NCBI RefSeq assembly: GCF_024606225.1
Contig: NZ_JAGRPU010000013.1
Coordinates: forward strand, 1-64,000
Reading direction: 5' to 3'
From: Endozoicomonas sp. ISHI1
Lineage (GTDB): Bacteria > Pseudomonadota > Gammaproteobacteria > Pseudomonadales > Endozoicomonadaceae
DNA length: 64,000 nucleotides
This document shows, one piece after another, positions 1 through 5,581 of this stretch (position 1 is its first letter; each line of letters starts with the position of its first letter). The position numbers were made by a program, and so were the translations under genes. Below the pieces are notes generated by a model. It was not told the DNA's origin. It worked only from the letters and a program-made list of their open reading frames with translations, and made no database searches.

Positions 1-2
1 TG

Positions 3-647
3 AGTCATTCGGAGCTGGCTCGCGTGGACGAATTTGTTGAAGAGTATCGAAATCGTTTAACGAACATCAGCTGGTTCATGCGATGCCTGAATGAGTATCT
101 TGCCCGTGAGGCTAACCAGGAAGATGGCTGCAAAGGTCGCTTCTGGGAAGGGCGTTTTAAAAGTCAGGCGTTGTTGGATGAGGCAGCGTTGTTGACCTGC
201 ATGGCCTATGTTGACCTGAATCCGCTCCGTGCCGAAATGGCGGAAACTCCAGAAGGGTCAGACTACACGTCGATCCAGGAACGAATTGAAAATTTGGCAG
301 GTTCGGACACCCGTAAGCAGCCAATCACCCTTATGCCTTTTCGATCACAGGGGCAAAATCCGGCTAAGGCATTGCCTTATATTCTTCACGATTATCTTGA
401 ACTGGTTGACTGGAGTGGGCGTGCAGTCCGATCTGATAAGAAAGGTTTAATCCCTTCTGATATCCCACCCATTCTGACCCGACTGGAAATTGATTCAAAT
501 GAATGGCTCAAAACCATGAGATATAATAACCGCTTCTATCGGGCAGTGGGCAGGCTGGAAGCCATGAAAACTTTTGCTCAGGAAGCGGGGCAGCAATGGG
601 TACAGGGGTTGTTTATCTGTAGTCGTTTATTTCATGGCATAAGTTGA
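3..647 (+). CDS. REP-associated (IS200-like) tyrosine transposase, 5'-truncated by window edge
   Basis: The frame is open to the left edge (about 7 codons before the first GTG at 24), so the N-terminal catalytic part with the HxH motif lies outside the window. The visible 214 residues match the C-terminal half of REP-associated/Y1 transposases. The clearest signature is the block GRFWEGRFKSQALLDE followed by ALLTCMAYVDLNPLRA. These enzymes cut and join single-stranded DNA at short palindromes. The C-terminus (RLFHGIS) looks ragged and the gene is followed by decayed copies of a similar element end, so the copy may itself be damaged. Family assignment is firm; activity is unknown. Confidence 0.8.
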   Translation, partial: SHSELARVDEFVEEYRNRLTNISWFMRCLNEYLAREANQEDGCKGRFWEGRFKSQALLDEAALLTCMAYVDLNPLRAEMAETPEGSDYTSIQERIENLAGSDTRKQPITLMPFRSQGQNPAKALPYILHDYLELVDWSGRAVRSDKKGLIPSDIPPILTRLEIDSNEWLKTMRYNNRFYRAVGRLEAMKTFAQEAGQQWVQGLFICSRLFHGIS

Positions 648-793
648 TTGCCCGAACTTTCCATTATTATTTGCTTCTCCTGTTATTTGGAGAGCTTTGC
701 TATTTCTGACTTTTCCCTTTTGAGTGATTCGCTTGTCGTTTGTTATGATAAACGATCTTTTTGAGTGGTTGTCAGGGTTTGATGGGCTGCTAG

Positions 794-862
794 GATTGCG
801 GTTTATGGGCTGTATATTGTATAGATGTCCTGCTTCTTTTTTATATTATTATATGGATGTCC
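794..862 (+). repeat. Transposon right-end repeat, copy A (GATGTCC motifs)
   Basis: Begins with GATTGCGGTTTATGGGC, which matches the 3' end of the coding remnant at 887-1006, then TGTATATTGTATAGATGTCC (AGATGTCC at 823-830) and TATGGATGTCC (GGATGTCC at 855-862). It is followed by three direct repeats of CCTATTTCT. The same layout recurs at 991-1115 and 2262-2293. GGATGTCC is a short imperfect palindrome (GGA-TG-TCC), the kind of site REP-type transposases recognise. Confidence 0.7.
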
Positions 863-886
863 TATTTCTCCTATTTCTCCTATTTC

Positions 887-1006
887 TCATTTCTGGAAAA
901 GCTGGTCGCTAATATTGTCGGCACTGGCATCAAGCCCAAGTCAGAAGCCCGGGATGATGGTTTTCGTAAAGAGTTACAGGCCCTGTTTCTGGATTGCGGT
1001 TTATGA
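887..1006 (+). pseudogene. C-terminal remnant of a transposase-like gene
   Basis: Read in one frame, this stretch gives about 39 residues (beginning SFLEKLVANIVGTG, ending ELQALFLDCGL) and a TGA stop at 1004-1006. It has the balanced, charged composition of real coding sequence and no start codon. Its last codons (LDCGL-stop) are also preserved, without the rest, in the repeat at 794-810, so at least two element ends lie here. I infer the C-terminus of a REP-type or related transposase, because it sits directly beside one and abuts the GATGTCC repeats. I cannot name the family with certainty. Confidence 0.5.
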
Positions 1007-1115
1007 GCTGTATATTGTATAGATGTCCAGCCTCTTTATTATATGGATGTCCTTTTTCTTGTCTTTTTCTTGCCTTATATGGATGTCCTTTTTCTCTTTC
1101 TTTATATGGATGTCC
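991..1115 (+). repeat. Transposon right-end repeat, copy B, with four GATGTCC units
   Basis: Same order as copy A: GATTGCGGTTTATGAGC, TGTATATTGTAT, AGATGTCC (1021-1028), then GGATGTCC at 1045-1052, 1081-1088 and 1108-1115, each preceded by TATAT and followed by a run of T and C. A polypyrimidine tract with almost no purines continues to about 1175. The spacing of the first two units is 24 bp, identical to copy C at 2262. The extra units look like local expansion of the repeat. Confidence 0.75.
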
Positions 1116-1183
1116 TTTTTCTCTTTTCTTTTCTCTTTTCTTTTTCTCTTTTTCTTGCTTCTCTTACTTCTTTCTTAGTTTAT

Positions 1184-1225
1184 AGCGGTGTGGGCGGGGA
1201 GCTGTCAGCGAACTTTTTGATTATT
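1184..1225. repeat. 42-bp direct repeat, copy 1
   Basis: The 42 bases here recur at 3508-3549 with only three substitutions. The core GGGGAGCTGTCAG is identical, as is the tail GAACTTTTTGATTATT. The two copies are in the same orientation and bracket both HigBA operons and the tRNA. Confidence 0.8.
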
Positions 1226-1270
1226 TTTTACTGCTTTTTTCTCCACAGAGGAACTATATTTGTTCTAAAG

Positions 1271-1288
1271 TGTACAAAATTTTATACA
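1271..1288. promoter_or_regulatory. Palindromic operator of the first HigBA operon
   Basis: TGTACAAAATTTTATACA is an 18-bp near-perfect palindrome with one mismatched pair. It ends 13 bases before the TTG start of the toxin. HTH antitoxins of this class repress their own operon by binding such sites over the promoter, so this is the likely autoregulatory operator. The binding itself is inferred. Confidence 0.6.
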
Positions 1289-1301
1289 GAGTGCTAAGCT
1301 G

Positions 1302-1610
1302 TTGGATAACGAAAAACCGATTTTCTGGATGGGCAGCTCCTTGGAAGACCTGCTTGAATTCCCGGATTTGGCCAAGCGAGAAGCGGGTTATCAATTAAGC
1401 CGGATACAGCATGACCTTGACCCTGAACACTGGAAGGATTTCAAGACAGTGGGAGCAGGTGTCAGGGAAATTATCATCTCGGAAGAAGGTGGTGCTTTTC
1501 GAGTGATGTATTTGGCCAAGTTTGAGGAAGCTGTATACGTGCTGCACAGTTTTCAAAAGAAAACCCAACAAACCAGTCAGCACGACAAGCAAGTAGCAGC
1601 CCGCCGTTAA
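1302..1610 (+). CDS. RelE/HigB-like toxin (phage Gp49-like family)
   Basis: A 102-residue protein of the HigB/Gp49-like branch of the RelE superfamily, which are ribosome-dependent mRNA interferases. Typical features are the N-terminal IFWMGSSLEDLLEFP block, the central VREIIISEEGGAFRVMY strand pair and the C-terminal VLHSFQKKTQQT motif. The start is TTG at 1302; no in-frame ATG precedes the conserved region. The toxin comes first and the HTH antitoxin follows 41 bp downstream, the usual higBA order. Expression is probably controlled by the palindrome at 1271-1288. The gene appears intact. Confidence 0.85.
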   Translation: MDNEKPIFWMGSSLEDLLEFPDLAKREAGYQLSRIQHDLDPEHWKDFKTVGAGVREIIISEEGGAFRVMYLAKFEEAVYVLHSFQKKTQQTSQHDKQVAARR

Positions 1611-1651
1611 AAGCAGGTTCCGGCAGAACGTAGCAAAAGGAGGAAGGACGG

Positions 1652-1975
1652 ATGAGTATTAAGAACATCGGACATACGACACCAACAGGTGGCAACGTTT
1701 TTGCTGACTTGGGCTTTTCCCCTGAAGAAGCAAAGAAACTGAAAGAGGAAGCTGAGGGTAAAATTAAGGCGGACCTCAAGATTCAACTGATGGCAGAAAT
1801 TACAAAGACCATCAGAGATCGCCAGCTGAAACAGGAAGAAGCTGCACGACTGTTGAATGTGAACAGACCCAGAGTCTCTGATGTGATGACAGGAAAGGCC
1901 AGCAAGTTCACTATTGATGCATTGGTAGACATGCTACAAAAACTAGGTCGTTCGGTAACACTCAAAGTAGCTTGA
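1652..1975 (+). CDS. HigA-like XRE-family antitoxin
   Basis: A 107-residue protein with a helix-turn-helix in its second half (roughly residues 55-80: KQEEAARLLNVNRPRVSDVM), followed by a dimerisation tail. This is the architecture of XRE-type antitoxins that neutralise the adjacent HigB-like toxin and repress the operon. A strong ribosome binding site (AAAGGAGGA) lies about 10 bases before the ATG, much better than that of the toxin, as expected if antitoxin must be in excess. It forms a pair with the toxin at 1302-1610. Confidence 0.88.
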   Translation: MSIKNIGHTTPTGGNVFADLGFSPEEAKKLKEEAEGKIKADLKIQLMAEITKTIRDRQLKQEEAARLLNVNRPRVSDVMTGKASKFTIDALVDMLQKLGRSVTLKVA

Positions 1976-1992
1976 GACAATGAGGGAATACA

Positions 1993-2220
1993 TCAATCCT
2001 CCGGTATTCCCAAAGCCTTCTCCTGCTCCGACCAGAGCAGGGGAAAGGGCTTCATAAAATCAGCCAGCATCAGGCCACCCAAGCTTCTGCCATCAATGAT
2101 GGCCTTCTGAATCTCTGGCGAGAGGGTGGTCAGGCGTAAGATCCGGGAGGCATAGCTGACACTGGTAATCCCTTTTTTCTGAGCCAACACTTTCAGGTGC
2201 TGTTCTTTTGCTGTTTCCTA
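1993..2220 (-). pseudogene. C-terminal fragment of a serine-recombinase-type protein
   Basis: The minus strand reads about 75 codons ending at a normal stop, with an in-frame TAG just upstream (about 2221) and no proper start. The sequence (GITSVSYASRILRLTTLSPE, then AIIDGR and PFPLLWSEQEKALG) resembles the conserved C-terminal tail of large recombinase/resolvase-family proteins. The catalytic N-terminus is absent. It is a relic of a mobile element, in keeping with the surrounding transposon debris. Family assignment is from memory of the tail motif. Confidence 0.5.
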
Positions 2221-2261
2221 CGCCTTCCAAATAATAAGACACCCTTATATTTGACTTGTAT

Positions 2262-2293
2262 AGATGTCCTGCTTCTTTATTATATGGATGTCC
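2262..2293 (+). repeat. Transposon right-end repeat, copy C
   Basis: AGATGTCC (2262-2269) and GGATGTCC (2286-2293) stand 24 bp apart, embedded in the same TTGTATAGATGTCC-TGCTTCTTTAT-TATATGGATGTCC context as copies A and B. It lacks the LDCGL coding remnant. It lies immediately beyond the truncated recombinase fragment, suggesting that an element end inserted into or recombined with that gene. Confidence 0.7.
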
Positions 2294-2408
2294 TTTTTCT
2301 TGCTCTAACTGGCAGGCAGCCTGATCGCTTTGACATAAAGTCATGAATGTCAGCAGACTCTGAAATGAGTCTGTCGACATTCGCTGCTATTGCTGACAAG
2401 GTATAGTT

Positions 2409-2699
2409 TCAGGCAGGAGAAAAAGTGATGTTGAGCTTGTGCCCGGTGGCTTCAGCATATTTTTTCAGCATACCCAGGCTGGGTAGTGTTTTGCTGTTGG
2501 TGCTTTCAAGTCGGCAGATACTGGTTTTCTGTGTGCCTATTGCCCGGGCAATGTCTTCCTGGGTCATTCCGGCTTCCTGTCGCATTCGAATCAGTTCACG
2601 GCGGAGTGAGAAGAACTCTGATTTCTCTTCCATTGCGGCTTGTACGTCTTCGCGCTCAAGTGCTTTCTTACGAAATGCCTTATAACTTAAGTTTGCCAT
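2409..2699 (-). CDS. XRE-family antitoxin of the second HigBA operon
   Basis: A 96-residue protein with an HTH_3/XRE domain at about residues 32-90 (RRELIRMRQEAGMTQEDIAR, then GTQKTSICRLE). Its start overlaps the 3' end of the upstream toxin gene by 20 bp, and an excellent ribosome binding site (AAGGAGGT) lies inside the toxin coding region, so the two are translationally linked. It neutralises the neighbouring RelE-like toxin and probably represses through the palindrome at 3036-3053. Confidence 0.88.
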   Translation of the reverse strand: MANLSYKAFRKKALEREDVQAAMEEKSEFFSLRRELIRMRQEAGMTQEDIARAIGTQKTSICRLESTNSKTLPSLGMLKKYAEATGHKLNITFSPA

Positions 2700-3027
2700 G
2701 CTGTACCTCCTTCATTCGTTGATACCCCAGATCTAAGTCTTTTTTAGGTGTTTTTTGAGTTTTTTTCTGGAACACATGCAAAATAACAACGTGATTTCCT
2801 TTAACACTGCAAAAAAGACCTCTGCCTATTCCTTCAGATCCATGAGCCCTGAGTCCATAAAGTCCTCGACCCATTAGTTTGGTATGAGGTTCGCCAAGGT
2901 TTGGACCGTGAACTTCAACCTGATCAAGTAGGTCAATGACATCAGCCAGTATCCCGGCAGGCAGTTTGTCCATGTCTCTGGCGACGCGATCACTGAAAAA
3001 ATGGATTTGCCAGGTTGATTTTCTCAT
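2680..3027 (-). CDS. RelE/HigB-like toxin (Gp49-like) of the second operon
   Basis: A 115-residue RelE-superfamily toxin: the N-terminal block IHFFSDRVARDMDKLPAGIL, the central PHTKLMGRGLYGLRAHGSEG and the C-terminal HVVILHVFQKKTQKTPKKD are typical of the Gp49/DUF891-like family. It presumably cleaves mRNA on the ribosome. The ATG at 3025-3027 is preceded by a palindrome but no good ribosome binding site, so translation is probably weak compared with the antitoxin. It is a different lineage from the toxin at 1302-1610 but shares the QKKT C-terminal motif. Confidence 0.87.
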   Translation of the reverse strand: MRKSTWQIHFFSDRVARDMDKLPAGILADVIDLLDQVEVHGPNLGEPHTKLMGRGLYGLRAHGSEGIGRGLFCSVKGNHVVILHVFQKKTQKTPKKDLDLGYQRMKEVQHGKLKL

Positions 3028-3035
3028 AAGGTGAG

Positions 3036-3053
3036 GTTAGCAATATTGTTAAC
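3036..3053. promoter_or_regulatory. Palindromic operator of the second HigBA operon
   Basis: GTTAGCAATATTGTTAAC is an 18-bp near-perfect palindrome with one mismatched pair, ending 9 bases before the toxin ATG. Its length and position parallel the operator at 1271-1288, but the half-sites differ (GTTA versus TGTA), so the two antitoxins should not cross-regulate. Function is inferred. Confidence 0.6.
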
Positions 3054-3150
3054 TTTGTCAAGTTCAATCATTGGAGATGGCTGGGTTTATCAGAAAAACT
3101 ATTTAGAAGGCTGGCAGCCCACCCACCGCCAGTGAACAAGTGAGTATTAC

Positions 3151-3227
3151 GCGCTCGTAGCTCTGCTGGATAGAGTACCTGGCTGCGGACCAAGCGGTTA
3201 TAGGTTCGAATCCTACCGAGCGCGCCA
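3151..3227 (+). tRNA. tRNA-Arg (anticodon GCG), possibly degenerate
   Basis: A 77-base cloverleaf ending in an encoded CCA. The acceptor stem is perfect (GCGCTCG with CGAGCGC), the D-arm GCTC/GAGT is present and the T-loop TTCGAAT is canonical. The anticodon loop is CTGCGGA, giving GCG, which would read CGC. Oddities: bacteria usually read CGN with ACG (inosine); base 14 is T instead of the near-universal A; the anticodon stem CCTGG/CCAAG has a C-A mismatch; and the first T-stem pair is A-C. It may be a diverged duplicate, a host-range accessory tRNA or a pseudo-tRNA. A good terminator follows directly. Confidence 0.8.
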
Positions 3228-3234
3228 TTTTCAG

Positions 3235-3260
3235 AAAGCCCTGCTTTTATAGGGCTTTTT
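3235..3260 (+). terminator. Rho-independent terminator of the tRNA
   Basis: An 8-bp perfect stem AAAGCCCT/AGGGCTTT with loop GCTTTTAT runs into further T residues, 7 bases after the tRNA CCA. Confidence 0.85.
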
Positions 3261-4074
3261 GTCGGTTTGGGGAGTAGTTATTTCTGGCTTCCTGCCTGTT
3301 TGATAATAATCCACTGTCTTATAACTGCATGCTTGGAAAATTCTTAAAATAGCTGATTTTTGGCCATTTTTGGGCCGCTTTTTCTCTCTCCTCTCTAAAT
3401 AACGGACTTCGGCCACTTTGAAGTACGCTACCTGATTTCCTATTTGTAATCAGTGGTTTGCCAGTGGTTTTTATTTTCTGGGATTAGTGTTTGGTTTGCA
3501 CTTTTTTAGCGATGTGGGTGGGGAGCTGTCAGTGAACTTTTTGATTATTCAGAACGTAGTGGTAAAAAGTACTGCTCCGGGCCCGGTAAAGTATGAGACA
3601 GATGTTTGAAATTTCAGGGATCAGGACTTGAGCCCAGCTTTCGAACTCTGGTTCTCCTGATAGCACAGTCGACAGAGGCTAAGGAAACGTTTTCACCCGA
3701 TTCTGTCAGGGTAAGTGATGCCCTCAGAGAGCTGGTCTGATGCGGATTAGCGCCGGTATTTCAGTTATGGTGGCTACTGAGTGGTGAAAACAATCTTGAA
3801 TGTTACGGGTTAAACAGAGAATAATAGTCGGCGAAATAAACGCTTCTCCGGCGAATGAGGGAAGCAATGCAGTGATATAATGACGACTATTTTTCCCAAA
3901 GACAGAAGACCCTTAATGAATGATTTTTTGACCAGAGCAGAGGAAATTTTGGAGGGAGTTCAATATGTTTTTTAACCTCGTGTGAGTAATCTTGATCAAG
4001 CATTAATAAACGTCTATGTTTCAGCTATTTTTTTCTATACTCTTACCTGTTATTGGCCTGACGTCGGTTAACGG
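3261..4074. other. Gene-free stretch between tRNA and mcrB-like gene
   Basis: No convincing gene is seen. It contains the second 42-bp repeat (3508-3549) and a nested inverted structure at 3823-3891: outer arms AATAGTCG (3823-3830) and CGACTATT (3884-3891) enclose a small hairpin with arms GCTTC (3842-3846) and GAAGC (3861-3865). A possible -10 (TATACT, 4036-4041) precedes the AAA+ gene, without a clear -35. The stretch looks like island scar tissue plus a promoter region. Confidence 0.5.
3508..3549. repeat. 42-bp direct repeat, copy 2
   Basis: Differs from copy 1 (1184-1225) at three positions (G/A, C/T, C/T) and has the same orientation. It lies about 280 bp after the tRNA. The 2.3 kb between the copies carries both HigBA operons, the recombinase relic and the tRNA. 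Confidence 0.8.
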
Positions 4075-5568
4075 ATGAAGATAAAGCAAGGTGTTGTTCT
4101 CGGTGAAGGGGGCAGATCACTAACAATAGAAAAAATAAACGCAGAAAATATCTATATACGAATGGCGCAAGGCAACCAATTGCGCATCATACCGGTCATC
4201 GTTGTTGGGGCGTTGTTAAAAGCGTTGGAAACAGGAAAAATTACGCTCCGGGACATTGATCGAACATATCGTAAAGAACATGATTTATCCCCTTTATTTG
4301 ATTATCTTCATCTTGATTTTGACAAATATATTCTTGGTTATGACTCAACTATCAAGAGGATATGTGATTACGAGTTGAGTGCGGTTGAACCTGCAGAAGT
4401 ATCTGAAAACAATCGACTCAACCTCCCCAAACCCTTCCTCCTTCTGGCCGGAATCTCCGGCACCGGTAAATCCCGATTTATCCGAAAGCAGGCAGAGTTC
4501 CATGATCCGGATGACCCTGAAGGGAACTTCTGTCTGATCCCGGTAAGGCCTGACTGGCATGAGCCCTCTGATCTCTTAGGTTATGTCTCCCGGGTTGATA
4601 AACCGAAATACATTGCCACCAAAGTGCTCGCGTTTATTATCCGTGCCTGGAAGTCGGTTGCGCCTGATGCCTCCGCAGCCGGAGCCGGAACTCTGAATTC
4701 TGCTTCACCACCCTATTGGCTCTGTCTGGATGAGATGAATTTGGCACCGGTGGAGCAATATTTTGCGGATTACCTATCGGTATTGGAAACCCGGGGTTTT
4801 AACGAGGCCGGAGAATATTGTTGTGAACCGTTGCTGGACTTGCAGGCACTGAATCAATCCGGTGACCTGAAGCTTCAGGCGGATTTAGGGCTGACAGAAG
4901 ATCCGCTGTGGGATTACTTTCAACAGCACGGCATCGGCATACCACCCAATCTGTTGGTGGCCGGTACCGTTAATATGGATGAAACCACACATGGTTTTTC
5001 CCGAAAGGTGATTGACCGGGCGCTGACTTTGGATTATGGCGAGTTTTATCCTAATGATTATGGTCAGTTCTTTGAGGGACAACCGGAGAATAAAGTATTT
5101 CACTGGTCAGTGTTGACCTCGGCCAGGCGGGAGCAGCTGACAGGTACCTTCGACACTGATGGAAAGCGTACGGTAGCCTTTCTTGACCGGGTGAATCAGG
5201 TGCTTAAACGAACCCCGTTTGAACTGGCCTATCGTGCCCTGAACGAGTTGTTGCTCTATGTGGCGTGTTTGCAACCCGGGGATGAGCAAACGCTACAGGC
5301 AGTTTGGGATGATTTCATGATGACCAAGGTCCTGCCCCGCATTGATGGTGATGAGGATAAGCTGCGAGTGGTGATCGGTGAGGATGCGGTTAACCTGTTG
5401 GATAAACTGACCGACGAGCTCAAAGAATTATTGCCCGATATTTGGGATGGGCAGCGTCCGGACCTGTTCCGTGATGTGAAAAAAGGCATCCCGTGTCGCT
5501 CCCGCAAAAAACTGGAGTGGATGAAAGCGCGGCTTGAGAGCCATACCTTTACCAGCTATTGGCCCTGA
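4075..5568 (+). CDS. McrB-like AAA+ GTPase/ATPase of a type IV restriction-like system
   Basis: A 497-residue AAA+ protein of the McrB/dynein-related (AAA_5) class. Walker A is GISGTGKS at residues 126-133, Walker B is LCLDEMN around D219-E220, and the sensor block GTVNMDE lies near residue 300, followed by FSRKVIDRA. In McrBC systems the motor translocates along DNA after the N-terminal domain reads a modified base, and it activates the nuclease subunit. Here the first ~110 residues contain no methyl-binding domain that I recognise. The DUF2357 nuclease gene starts 14 bp after the stop, a typical McrBC operon. McrB-like but not a close orthologue of E. coli McrB. Confidence 0.8.
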   Translation: MKIKQGVVLGEGGRSLTIEKINAENIYIRMAQGNQLRIIPVIVVGALLKALETGKITLRDIDRTYRKEHDLSPLFDYLHLDFDKYILGYDSTIKRICDYELSAVEPAEVSENNRLNLPKPFLLLAGISGTGKSRFIRKQAEFHDPDDPEGNFCLIPVRPDWHEPSDLLGYVSRVDKPKYIATKVLAFIIRAWKSVAPDASAAGAGTLNSASPPYWLCLDEMNLAPVEQYFADYLSVLETRGFNEAGEYCCEPLLDLQALNQSGDLKLQADLGLTEDPLWDYFQQHGIGIPPNLLVAGTVNMDETTHGFSRKVIDRALTLDYGEFYPNDYGQFFEGQPENKVFHWSVLTSARREQLTGTFDTDGKRTVAFLDRVNQVLKRTPFELAYRALNELLLYVACLQPGDEQTLQAVWDDFMMTKVLPRIDGDEDKLRVVIGEDAVNLLDKLTDELKELLPDIWDGQRPDLFRDVKKGIPCRSRKKLEWMKARLESHTFTSYWP

Positions 5569-5581
5569 GTGAGTTGAGATT

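Noticed and set aside
1043-1297. Open frames across the GATGTCC repeats and polypyrimidine tract (about 60-85 codons)
   Set aside because: They translate the repeat itself into repeated MDVLFL blocks; no start signal or family, so not genes.
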